Part shown: one piece after another, positions 1 through 8,172 of the stretch
Position numbering within the stretch: the first letter of the stretch is position 1
Layout: every line of letters begins with the position of its first letter
Origin: JBCDGZ01 sp038750655
GTDB lineage: Bacteria; Bacteroidota; Bacteroidia; Chitinophagales; Saprospiraceae
Direction of reading: 5' to 3'
DNA length: 13,600 bases
NCBI GenBank assembly: GCA_038750655.1
Contig: JBCDGZ010000171.1
Coordinates: 1-13,600, forward strand
Position numbers and translations under genes: made by a program
Notes under the pieces: generated by a model
Databases searched by the model: none
What the model saw: the letters and a program-made list of their open reading frames with translations, nothing else
What the model was told of the DNA's origin: nothing

Positions 1-787
1 GAAACCAGGAGGTTGTCGCTATTCTAATATCTGATGATAGGATATTGGCAGATTGATTACAAGTTCCAATTGAGAAACTTCGTTCCCAATTGTCAACCCC
101 ATTTATCCCCGTCAACCCAAATATATATTGCATCCCGTCAGGTGTAACTAACTTAAACCCTCTAGTCCCTTCGGAACCACCAAATTCCTGTGGTCCTAAT
201 TCTACGCCTCCCAAACCTAAACGCGTAATGATTACATTTTGGTAAGGAACTGTATGCGCCATACCGTTTTGATCAAAGAAGAACTCTCCCGAATAGCCAT
301 TCACATTGAAATAAAAAATATCTGGCTCAGAATCTGCTTCAAGGTCTTCCACTTCATTTAGGAAATAATCACAAAGCTCACTCTGAGGTGCATCGAACGA
401 TGGTAGGTCTCGAGAAAAAATATAGCCATTGGCTTCTTCATCCGGTTTTCCTCTCACTGTTCTTGAGATAACCCCGCCCGCGTTAAGCGACCAGCCAAAG
501 CCTACCCAACTTGCTAGCTCTTCCACTCTCATCCCGGAGGCGTGATAGCTCAGCGAAATAGGTACACTAATATTCTTACCCGTCAATGTGTGAATGGGAA
601 TATTAATTTCTGGGGTCCCCGTATGGAGTCCTACAGGAATGTCCCCGTACTTTGCTAGAGATGATGCCGTTGGCGATAGTGGGACGACATCAGCAAATGG
701 ATTAAAACTATTGTCCTGCGTATATCCAGGTAGGGTAAGAAATAAAATAAATAAACCAATCAGTGATTGAAAATAACAATTTTTCAT
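1..787 (-). CDS. RHS/YD-repeat-type secreted protein, N-terminal part (runs off left edge)
   Basis: An open frame read from ATG at 787 down to base 1 gives 262 residues without a stop; the rest lies outside the window. Residues 1-24 form a signal peptide with a hydrophobic core (LIGLFILFLTLPG) and probable cleavage near YTQ. The mature start reads PLSPTASSLAKYGDIPV, followed by TGTPEINIPI (57-66) and YHASGMRVEELASWVGFGWS (81-100). This is the characteristic opening of Bacteroidota RHS-repeat proteins, before the YD repeats. Further conserved-looking stretches are EPDIFYFNVNGYSGEFFFD (about 154-172) and the VTPDGMQYIFG block (about 214-224). Such proteins are very large exported shells that often carry a variable C-terminal toxin; whether this one does cannot be seen. 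An in-frame upstream ATG at 829 would add 14 residues (MKRTFNYPLRKVRA) before the signal peptide. I prefer 787 because it gives a compact signal sequence. Confidence 0.88.
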   Translation of the reverse strand, partial: MKNCYFQSLIGLFILFLTLPGYTQDNSFNPFADVVPLSPTASSLAKYGDIPVGLHTGTPEINIPIHTLTGKNISVPISLSYHASGMRVEELASWVGFGWSLNAGGVISRTVRGKPDEEANGYIFSRDLPSFDAPQSELCDYFLNEVEDLEADSEPDIFYFNVNGYSGEFFFDQNGMAHTVPYQNVIITRLGLGGVELGPQEFGGSEGTRGFKLVTPDGMQYIFGLTGINGVDNWERSFSIGTCNQSANILSSDIRIATTSWF

Positions 788-862
788 AGCTCTAACTTTT
801 CGAAGTGGATAATTGAATGTTCGTTTCATGCTTTAAATCTATTTTTGTTTTAGACAATATCA

Positions 863-1080
863 ACCTGGTCTTGCCAGGTGCAATACACCTCACAAGGACA
901 TACCATTATAGTCCTGTAATGGTCCACTAAAGACCAAGACAGCATAATCTGCTTAGCCACCAGTCATACGACTGATGTCACTAAACCTACATCGCTCAAT
1001 TTTGTCTTGCTTTTTTCTCAGGCAGTCATCTTAACCTTGTTACCCTACTAGTAAGGTAATTACATCCACAGGATTGCCTG
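863..1080 (-). ncRNA. Hairpin-rich candidate structured leader or small RNA upstream of RHS gene
   Basis: Many perfect inverted repeats are packed together: ACCTGG/CCAGGT (863-879, 5-nt loop), AGGTG/CACCT (876-890), ACCATTA/TAATGGT (902-923), GGTC/GACC (921-935), AGCA/TGCT (941-953), CAGTC/GACTG (961-974, 4-nt loop), and GATGT/ACATC (974-993). A longer 9-bp stem pairs 1019-1027 with 1072-1080 and encloses a near-perfect palindrome at 1040-1059. Stems of 5 bp or more with short loops are clearly denser than expected by chance in about 130 nt. The strand is assigned only because the RHS gene lies downstream on the minus strand. I do not recognise a known RNA family. It could be an mRNA leader, a separate RNA, or a remnant of a mobile element. 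Confidence 0.3.
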
Positions 1081-1436
1081 CTTACAATGTCTCTCTGAGT
1101 TTTTCGACTGGATAAGTCTTCGGGTGGTTGGAGGAGGAGAAAACACCGAGATGAAGTGTGTTCTAACCGGCCCATAGTATTAACGCATAAAAAACTAGTT
1201 TAATTCATAATCATCGAATTATTTTCTATTTTTTATTCAGAAATTCAAGGTCATAAAATATTACCCAAAAAGCAAATTTATGATCAAAAAAAGATTCGTT
1301 TTTTTTCTAACATGTCTATTTGTCCCCTGATTAGCAGATTCCCTAACCTCCTCCCTCTATGCTGGATTGATCAATTCCTGAACAAGTTCGGTGAAAAAGT
1401 TCCCTCCGATTTTAGGCTAGATCAAAGGACTTACAC

Positions 1437-1444
1437 TAACTTTG
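1437..1444 (+). promoter_or_regulatory. Candidate -7 box (TAACTTTG) of the helicase gene
   Basis: TAACTTTG matches the Bacteroidota -7 consensus TAnnTTTG at all fixed positions and ends 19 bases before the helicase ATG, implying a short leader of roughly a dozen bases. A clear -33 TTG is lacking; the nearest candidate is TTAG around 1412. The placement supports translation starting at 1464 rather than upstream. Confidence 0.42.
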
Positions 1445-1463
1445 ACCTGCAACTGCATCTGAT

Positions 1464-4400
1464 ATGGCCGAACCGCTACCTCCTCCTCAACGCCTTCGTG
1501 CGCACGAGCGCTTTACGAAGGAACTGCTAAAGCTCAACCCTGGGCAAAAACAGGCCGTCGAACAAATCGAAGGGCCCGTTCTGGTTATTGCCGGCCCGGG
1601 GACGGGGAAGACCCATATCCTCAGCGCACGCATCGGGCGCATATTACTGGAAACGGATGCCAAGCCCAACAATATCCTCTGCCTGACCTTCACCGATGCT
1701 GGCGTTCACGCCATGCGCGAGCGGCTACTGCAATTCATCGGACCGGAGGCCCATCGGGTACACATCTATACTTTTCATGCTTTTTGTAACAAAATCATTC
1801 AAGATAACCTCGAACTCTTTGGCTGGCATGAGCTGGAGCCGCTTAGTGATCTGGAACGGGTGGAATTGATTCGCCAATTGATCGACGAGCTGCCGGTGGA
1901 CCACCTCCTGAAACGCAAGAGTAATAACGCCTATTTCTACGAACGCCACCTGCAAGATTTGTTTAAACGAATGAAAGCGGAGGACTGGTCGGTTGAATTT
2001 ATTAATCAGCGCATTGACGAATACTTGCAAAGCCTACCCGAGCGAGAAGATTATATTTATAAAAAGAAAACCAAAACGGCCAAAAAGGGCGACCTCAAAC
2101 AGTGGAAGTACGATGCTGCCCTGGAACGCATGGAACGCCTCCGCTCGGCCTTAAGGCTCTTCCCCCGCTATGTCCAGCTGATGAGCCAAGCCAATCGCTA
2201 TGACTTCGACGATATGATCCTCTGGGTACTGCGCAAATTCGACAACAACCTCAACCTCCTGCGCAGCTATCAAGAACAATACCTCTACTTCCTCGTCGAT
2301 GAATACCAGGATACCAACGGCGCTCAAAATCACATCCTCCGCAAATTGATCGAGTATTGGAACAACCCCAACGTCTTTATCGTCGGAGATGATGACCAGT
2401 CGATCTACGAATTCCAGGGCGCACGGCTGCGCAATCTCATCGAGTTTCACCAAACCTATCAGGCCGACCTCCAACTCGTCCTCCTCAAAGATAACTACCG
2501 CTCCTCTCAACACATCCTCGATACCTCCCGAGCGGTGATCGACAACAACCTCAATCGCATTATCAATAGCCTCAATAATCAAGGCATCGAAAAAATATTG
2601 CAGGCGCGACATCTTGAATTTGCCAGCTCAACTTTCACCCCGCAAATCATAGAATTCCCCAACCGCATTCAAGAGGAAACCGCTATCGTCGCCCAAATCG
2701 AACAATGCCACCGCGAAGGCTTCCCCCTCGCCGAAATAGCCATCATCTACGCGCGCCATCGGCAAGCCCGCAATATCATCACCCTCTTAGAAAAAAAGAG
2801 TATTCCTTATACGACCAAAAGACAGATCAATATCCTCGACCTACCGATGATCCGCAAACTGAGGACGCTGCTCCAATATATTCAAGCCGAAAATACCCGG
2901 CCCTTCAGCGGCGAATCGATGCTCTTCAAACTGCTCTATTTCGACTTCTTTAAGATTGCCCCACAAGACCTCGCCACGCTCAGCGTTCATATGGGCCGTA
3001 GGCACAAAGCAGAACAACGGCGCTGGCGACAGCTCATCGGCAATCCCAAACGGATTGCACCGCTCTCTCTAATCCGCCCCGAAGCCCTGCTAAAAACCGC
3101 CAGTCTACTCGAAGAATGGATCGGCAATGCCAGTAACCTGGCCCTCCCCGCCCTACTCGAACGCCTCTTCAATCGCAGTGGTCTCTTGCAACACCTGCTT
3201 CAGCAAGACGACCAAGCCTGGCTGCTAACGGTACTAAAAACCTTCTTCGACTTCGCCACCAAAGAAGCCGATCGCAATCCCCGCCTGACGCTGCGCCGCT
3301 TTTTGGACATCCTCGAAAAAATGGATGCCAACCGCCTATCCATCGGGGTTAACAAAGCTATCTACGCCGACGAAGGGGTCCGCCTGATTACTGCCCACAG
3401 CTCCAAGGGGTTGGAGTTTCAGCGCGTCTTCTTGCTGGACTGCGTCCGCGATTATTGGGAGCCGACTAAAAGCAGCAGCGCCTCTCGCTTCACCTTCCCC
3501 GACACCCTGACTTTTTCTGGCGAAGAGGATGCGATGGAGGCCCGCCGCCGCCTCTTTTACGTGGCCATGACTCGCGCAAAAGAGCAATTGCACATCAGCT
3601 ACAGCGCCAGTAATGATGCTGGTAAGCCCCTACAGCGCGCCCAGTACATCGATGAAATTTTGCAAGAGACCAACTTACAAATCCAACGCCAGCAGCTCTC
3701 ACAGGAACAATTGCAGGAGGCCCAGCACTTGATGATGCTGGAGCAGGCCCAGCCACGAATGCGTTCACCAGGACGCTCGCACATCAACAGTTTACTGGAA
3801 GGCTTTAATCTGAGCATTTCCAGTATGAATACTTTTTTACGCTGCCCGCTCAGCTTTTACTATGAGTACGTCTTGCAGGTGCCCGTGGCGACGAGTGAGG
3901 CGGCCGCTTACGGTACAGCGATGCACTTCGCCCTGAGCAGTGCCTTTGAATACCAGCGCAAGCAGCACCACTACCCCAACCTCAATCGTTTCATTACTTA
4001 TTATAATGAAGAACTCAAACGACAGCGCGGCCACTTCGACAAAAGAGAGCAAGAGCGGCGGATGGAGATTGGTCGCAACAATTTAACCTCCTACTATCAG
4101 CAGTATAAATCCAGTTGGCCCGAGAAAGCTCTGATCGAATACAATGTGCGGAATGTGCAGGTGGAAGGCGTTCCTTTGATTGGGACGATTGATCGGATCG
4201 ATTTGTTGGCGGAAAATCAGGTGCACATCGTCGACTACAAAACAGGACAGCCAGACAGCAGCCGATTAAAGGGGCCTAGCCCGGCGCAGCCCGAGGGCGG
4301 TAACTACTGGCGACAGCTAGCCTTTTATAAATTACTTTACGAGGCTTTTCAAAACGAGCGCACAGTGCAATCCGCGGCCATCTCTTATCTCGAACCAGAT

Positions 4401-4613
4401 AGCCGCAATCGATTACAATACAAAACGTTGAGCTTTAGTGCAGAGGAGTTGCGTATGGTCCGCTCCTTAATTAAAACGGTGTACGAAAAAATTCGCCGCC
4501 ACGAATTTTATGAGGGTTGTGGAGAAAAGGACTGCCCTTGGTGTGGTTTTGTTAAGCACAATATTCCGTCAGATTCCTTGGCTGACTTGGAGCGTGAAGC
4601 ACTTGATGACTAA
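1464..4613 (+). CDS. UvrD/PcrA-type ATP-dependent helicase with C-terminal RecB/AddB-like nuclease
   Basis: A 1049-residue superfamily 1A helicase-nuclease. Helicase motifs in order: Q-motif-like LNPGQKQAV (24-32), Walker A AGPGTGKT (43-50), LTFTDAGVHAM (74-84), IYTFHAF (101-107), Walker B LVDEYQDT (277-284), VGDDDQSIYEFQGA (307-320), DNYRSS (343-348), ITAHSSKGLEF (642-652) and RLFYVAMTRAKEQL (696-709). The C-terminal part resembles the PD-(D/E)XK domain of RecB/AddB: RCPLSFYYEYV (793-803), GTAMH (817-821), GTIDRID (907-913), VDYKTG (923-928, catalytic D924 and K926) and QLAFY (951-955). Cys794 together with Cys1019, Cys1024 and Cys1027 (GCGEKDCPWC) matches the four-cysteine iron-sulfur pattern of AddB-type nucleases. 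By family, it should unwind DNA with 3'-5' polarity and cut single strands in repair or recombination. It stands alone, with no AddA/RecC-like partner in view. The ATG at 1464 follows a candidate promoter, and the 3' end overlaps the convergent pyc stop. Confidence 0.93.
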   Translation: MAEPLPPPQRLRAHERFTKELLKLNPGQKQAVEQIEGPVLVIAGPGTGKTHILSARIGRILLETDAKPNNILCLTFTDAGVHAMRERLLQFIGPEAHRVHIYTFHAFCNKIIQDNLELFGWHELEPLSDLERVELIRQLIDELPVDHLLKRKSNNAYFYERHLQDLFKRMKAEDWSVEFINQRIDEYLQSLPEREDYIYKKKTKTAKKGDLKQWKYDAALERMERLRSALRLFPRYVQLMSQANRYDFDDMILWVLRKFDNNLNLLRSYQEQYLYFLVDEYQDTNGAQNHILRKLIEYWNNPNVFIVGDDDQSIYEFQGARLRNLIEFHQTYQADLQLVLLKDNYRSSQHILDTSRAVIDNNLNRIINSLNNQGIEKILQARHLEFASSTFTPQIIEFPNRIQEETAIVAQIEQCHREGFPLAEIAIIYARHRQARNIITLLEKKSIPYTTKRQINILDLPMIRKLRTLLQYIQAENTRPFSGESMLFKLLYFDFFKIAPQDLATLSVHMGRRHKAEQRRWRQLIGNPKRIAPLSLIRPEALLKTASLLEEWIGNASNLALPALLERLFNRSGLLQHLLQQDDQAWLLTVLKTFFDFATKEADRNPRLTLRRFLDILEKMDANRLSIGVNKAIYADEGVRLITAHSSKGLEFQRVFLLDCVRDYWEPTKSSSASRFTFPDTLTFSGEEDAMEARRRLFYVAMTRAKEQLHISYSASNDAGKPLQRAQYIDEILQETNLQIQRQQLSQEQLQEAQHLMMLEQAQPRMRSPGRSHINSLLEGFNLSISSMNTFLRCPLSFYYEYVLQVPVATSEAAAYGTAMHFALSSAFEYQRKQHHYPNLNRFITYYNEELKRQRGHFDKREQERRMEIGRNNLTSYYQQYKSSWPEKALIEYNVRNVQVEGVPLIGTIDRIDLLAENQVHIVDYKTGQPDSSRLKGPSPAQPEGGNYWRQLAFYKLLYEAFQNERTVQSAAISYLEPDSRNRLQYKTLSFSAEELRMVRSLIKTVYEKIRRHEFYEGCGEKDCPWCGFVKHNIPSDSLADLEREALDD

Positions 4614-7600
4614 ACATCTTCCAGCTCAATCACCAGATCCTCTTGCTCAACCAATGTCTTTTCCTTCAGGTAAACGCGCTTTACTTTACCGGCTCTTGGC
4701 GAAGTAATGGTACTCTCCATTTTCATAGCTTCGATAATAAATAACGGCGTATTTACTGCAACCTCTTCTCCTTTTTTTACCAATACTTTTGACAAACTAC
4801 CTTGCAGCGGCGCACCGATCTCCGAATCTTTTTCCGCCTTGCGATTCACCGTGACAGCCGCCTTTACGGAATGGTCACGCACCTTCACGGAGCGAGTTTG
4901 ACCGTTGAGCTTAAAGAATACAGTACGGTAGCCTCGCTCGTCCGCCTCGCTTTTGTTGAGGAATCGAACCAGAATGCGCTTACCCTGATCGATGGGAATC
5001 AAGATTTCCTCATTAGATTTTAAGCCATAGAAAAAGGCAGGCGTCGGAATATTACTAACTTCACCGAAGGTCTCCAAGTGTTGCTGGTACTGCTCAAAGA
5101 CTCGGGGATATAGCTTGTAGGAAAGAAAATCTCTATCAGACACATATTGCCCAAATTGCTTTTTAAAATCCTCCCGCTCTTCCTTATATTTCATCGGTGC
5201 CATGCGGGCATTAGGTCGCCGTCGATAGGGCTTCTCCCCTTTCAATACCAATTGCTGAATCTTCTTCGGAAAACCTCCCTCCATCTGTCCCAAGTCTCCA
5301 CGCATCAGCGACTTCACACTATCCGGAAAGGCCAGTACCTGCCCCCTTTCCAAGACTTCCTCTATGCTCAAATTATTGGCCGTCATAAACAAAGCCATAT
5401 CGCCTACCACTTTAGAAGAAGGGGTAACTTTGACAATGCCGCCAAACAAATCATTGACCAAACGGTAATTTTTCTTGATCGTCTCAAATTGATCTTCCAA
5501 GCCCAGGGCCCGAGCCTGCGGCCGTAAGTTGGAATACTGCCCACCCGGAATTTCGTGCTCGTACACCTCAGCCGTCCCCGCCTTCAACTCCGTCTCAAAG
5601 GGATAGTAATACTCCCGTACCACCTCCCAATAATTGGCAACCTGGTTGAGCTGCTGCAGATCGATAGCAGGGGCGCGTCGATTACCTTGGATCATCGCCA
5701 CTACCGAATTAAAGTTTGGCTGAGAAGTCAGTCCCGACATCGAACTCGTTGCTACATCGACCACATTGACGCCGGCCTCAATCGCCTTGAGGTAGGTAGC
5801 CGACTGGATCGAAGAGGTATCATGGGTATGGAGATGCAAAGGCAGGTCAACCGCTTTACGCAGCGCCTTGATCAACTCTTCGGCAGCATAGGGCTTGAGC
5901 AATCCCGCCATATCTTTGATGCACAGAATGTGGGCACCGGCATCTTCCAGCCGACGCGCCAGATCGAGGTAGTATTGCAAATTAAACTTATGCTGCTCTG
6001 GATCAGCTATATCTCCAGTATAGCAAATGCAAGCCTCGGCGATGGCGTCCGTGCGCTCGCGAACCACCTTGATGCTAGGCTTCAAAGCCTGAATCCAGTT
6101 CAGCGAATCAAAGATGCGGAAGATGTCAATTCCATCCCCCTTATTCCAGGCCTGTTCGATAAACTTGGCGATAAGGTTATCCGGATAGGCGGTGTAGCCG
6201 ACGGCGTTGGAGCCGCGCAGCAGCATTTGTAAGAGAATGTTGGGAATGGCTTTGCGAAGCAGTTCCAATCGCTTCCAAGGGCATTCTTTGAGGAAGCGCA
6301 GTGATACGTCGAACGTAGCGCCGCCCCAGACTTCCATAGAAAATACATCATCGGCGTGATTGCGGGCGAAGCTCTCGGCGATCTGTAGCATATCATAGGT
6401 GCGGATGCGGGTAGCCAGTAGCGACTGGTGAGCATCGCGGAAGGTGGTATCGGTAAATTGGACTTTTCGCGATTTGCGGAGTCGGGCCGCAAATTTCTCG
6501 GGGCCAAGCGCGGTCAGCTCATCTTTGGTCCCCTTGGGAAAATCGCCGCTGCCGAAGGCGGGGATGCCGGGGGTCCGAAAGCGGCGATCTTGATCAATTT
6601 TTCTAGCATCAATATCCGGATGGCCGTTGACGATGACATTGGCTAGGTAGCGCAAGGTCTTAGTACCCCGATCACGAAAGCGGGGCTGACGGAGGATGTC
6701 GGGATTATTATCGATAAAGCCGACCGTCGCTTTTCCGGATTTGAAGGTTTCGTTTTGTAATAAGTTGAGGAGAAAGCCAATGTTGGTCTTGACGCCTCGA
6801 ATGCGGAATTCGGTTAAGGCTCGGTAGAGTCGATCGGCTGCGCCGCCGAGGGTACGCCCCCAGGCGGTCACTTTCACCAGCATGCTGTCGAAGAAGGGCG
6901 AGATATTAGCACCGGTGTAGGCGCTCCCTGCATCTAGGCGAATGCCGAAGCCAGCGGCACTGCGGTAGGCGATCAGGGTCCCGTAGTCGGGCTTAAAGCC
7001 CTGGGTAGGGTCCTCGGTGGTAATTCGACACTGGATGGCGAAGCCGTGACAGCTGACATCTTCCTGACGCTGGATATTAATTTTTGGATCAGATAAAGGG
7101 TACCCCTGCGCAATCAAAATTTGGGAGCGAACGATGTCCACCCCAGTTACTTCCTCCGTAATGGTATGCTCTACCTGAATTCGAGGATTGACTTCAATGA
7201 AGTAAATATTCTCCTGCTCATCTACCAAAAACTCCACCGTTCCGGCGTGCGAGTATTCGACTGCTCTGGCGATGCGCAGGGCGTATTCATACAATTGATC
7301 TTTAGTCGATGGAGATAGGGTGAGTGCCGGAGCAATTTCCACCACCTTTTGAAAGCGGCGCTGTACCGAGCAATCCCTTTCGTAGAGATGGATAATTTGT
7401 CCGTGCTTATCCCCCAAAATCTGCACTTCAATGTGCTTGGGATTTTCAATGTATTTTTCTAGAAAAATCGTATCGTTCCCAAAAGCCGTCAGGGCTTCCC
7501 CGCTAGCTTCTTTGTATTCGATCAACAGCTGCTCACGGTTGCGCACCACCCGCATACCTCTACCACCTCCACCGGCCGCGGCCTTCACCATGATCGGATA

Positions 7601-8068
7601 ACCAATCCGCTCTGCCTCGGCAATCAAGGTCTTCTCCCGTTTGAGCGATTTTTGACTGTCCTCAATAATGGGCACCTCCAACTGCCGGGCAATAGTCTTG
7701 GCAGCCACTTTATCTCCCAAGCGCTCCATCACCTCCGGATCAGGCCCAACAAAGACAACCCCCTCCTCGCGACAGCGCCGCGCAAAGTGCACATTTTCCG
7801 ACAAAAAACCATAGCCCGGATGAATGGCATCGACGTCGTTCTCCTTGGCTACTTTCAGAATTTCCTCGATATCCAGGTAGGGCTTCAGAGGGTCGTTGTT
7901 ATCCCCAATCTGATAAGACTCATCGGCTTTATAACGATGGAGCGAATAGCGATCCTCATAGGTATACATAGCAACCGTGGTGAGGTGCAGCTCCGAAGCA
8001 GCACGCAGGATACGGATAGCGATTTCACCGCGATTGGCGACCATCAACTTCTGAAAGTGTCGATTCAT
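4610..8068 (-). CDS. pyc: Pyruvate carboxylase, single-chain biotin enzyme
   Basis: A complete 1152-residue pyruvate carboxylase, the usual length. It carboxylates pyruvate to oxaloacetate using ATP and bicarbonate (anaplerosis, gluconeogenesis) in the cytoplasm. Domain order: biotin carboxylase N-terminus (LMVANRGEIAIRI, 8-20; IHPGYGFLSEN, 82-92), ATP-grasp with glycine-rich loop AAGGGGRGMR (164-173) and EVNPRIQVEH (292-301), biotin carboxylase C-terminal part to about 450, carboxyltransferase (FTDTTFRDAHQSLLATR, 538-554; metal-binding HTHD, 747-750; the lysine of CIKDMAG, K718; PGGQYSNL, 841-848), and the biotinyl domain with EAMKM (1113-1117, biotin lysine K1116). All expected active-site motifs are present. 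I use ATG at 8068; a TTG three codons upstream (8077) is possible but adds only MPP. It overlaps the helicase by 4 bp tail to tail. About 100 bp separate it from the lipoprotein gene upstream, so co-transcription is possible. No strong promoter is visible, only TTAATTTG near 8134-8127. Confidence 0.96.
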   Translation of the reverse strand: MNRHFQKLMVANRGEIAIRILRAASELHLTTVAMYTYEDRYSLHRYKADESYQIGDNNDPLKPYLDIEEILKVAKENDVDAIHPGYGFLSENVHFARRCREEGVVFVGPDPEVMERLGDKVAAKTIARQLEVPIIEDSQKSLKREKTLIAEAERIGYPIMVKAAAGGGGRGMRVVRNREQLLIEYKEASGEALTAFGNDTIFLEKYIENPKHIEVQILGDKHGQIIHLYERDCSVQRRFQKVVEIAPALTLSPSTKDQLYEYALRIARAVEYSHAGTVEFLVDEQENIYFIEVNPRIQVEHTITEEVTGVDIVRSQILIAQGYPLSDPKINIQRQEDVSCHGFAIQCRITTEDPTQGFKPDYGTLIAYRSAAGFGIRLDAGSAYTGANISPFFDSMLVKVTAWGRTLGGAADRLYRALTEFRIRGVKTNIGFLLNLLQNETFKSGKATVGFIDNNPDILRQPRFRDRGTKTLRYLANVIVNGHPDIDARKIDQDRRFRTPGIPAFGSGDFPKGTKDELTALGPEKFAARLRKSRKVQFTDTTFRDAHQSLLATRIRTYDMLQIAESFARNHADDVFSMEVWGGATFDVSLRFLKECPWKRLELLRKAIPNILLQMLLRGSNAVGYTAYPDNLIAKFIEQAWNKGDGIDIFRIFDSLNWIQALKPSIKVVRERTDAIAEACICYTGDIADPEQHKFNLQYYLDLARRLEDAGAHILCIKDMAGLLKPYAAEELIKALRKAVDLPLHLHTHDTSSIQSATYLKAIEAGVNVVDVATSSMSGLTSQPNFNSVVAMIQGNRRAPAIDLQQLNQVANYWEVVREYYYPFETELKAGTAEVYEHEIPGGQYSNLRPQARALGLEDQFETIKKNYRLVNDLFGGIVKVTPSSKVVGDMALFMTANNLSIEEVLERGQVLAFPDSVKSLMRGDLGQMEGGFPKKIQQLVLKGEKPYRRRPNARMAPMKYKEEREDFKKQFGQYVSDRDFLSYKLYPRVFEQYQQHLETFGEVSNIPTPAFFYGLKSNEEILIPIDQGKRILVRFLNKSEADERGYRTVFFKLNGQTRSVKVRDHSVKAAVTVNRKAEKDSEIGAPLQGSLSKVLVKKGEEVAVNTPLFIIEAMKMESTITSPRAGKVKRVYLKEKTLVEQEDLVIELEDV

Positions 8069-8172
8069 AGGGGGCAAGCTTTTATCTCCGATGTACGAAA
8101 AAGTTGGGAAAGGGTTTTTCGGTTCACAAATTAAAAAAAATCATCGAATATTTTTTCCCTAATTTTCCAGCA

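Larger units (their letters stand above)
788..1463. other. Intergenic region between RHS gene and helicase
   Basis: No convincing gene lies in these roughly 680 bases. The left half (about 860-1120) is rich in short inverted repeats and is listed separately as a candidate structured RNA. From about 1180 to 1310 the sequence is strongly AT-rich, and on the minus strand it contains TAAATTTG (1280 to 1273), a match to the Bacteroidota -7 consensus TAnnTTTG. If used, that box would give the RHS gene a leader of more than 400 nt. The right end holds the candidate helicase promoter. A 72-codon plus-strand frame starting at 1312 overlaps the helicase start and has no recognisable features. Confidence 0.6.

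Noticed and set aside
1209..1222. AATCATCGAAT also present near 8139, as a possible dispersed repeat
   Set aside because: An 11-bp match between two AT-rich intergenic stretches with no extended similarity is plausibly chance.
1312..1530. 72-codon plus-strand frame upstream of the helicase
   Set aside because: It overlaps the helicase start in another frame, shows no signal peptide or domain, and the candidate -7 box inside it fits the helicase better.
5555..6232. 225-codon plus-strand frame antisense to pyruvate carboxylase
   Set aside because: It is a mirror of the carboxyltransferase coding sequence with no recognisable protein features.
8131..8158. A-rich/T-rich inverted repeat (AAAAAAT...ATTTTTT) between the 148-aa lipoprotein and pyc as a terminator
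   Set aside because: The stem is only A-T pairs and has no GC-rich base, so it is not a convincing intrinsic terminator.
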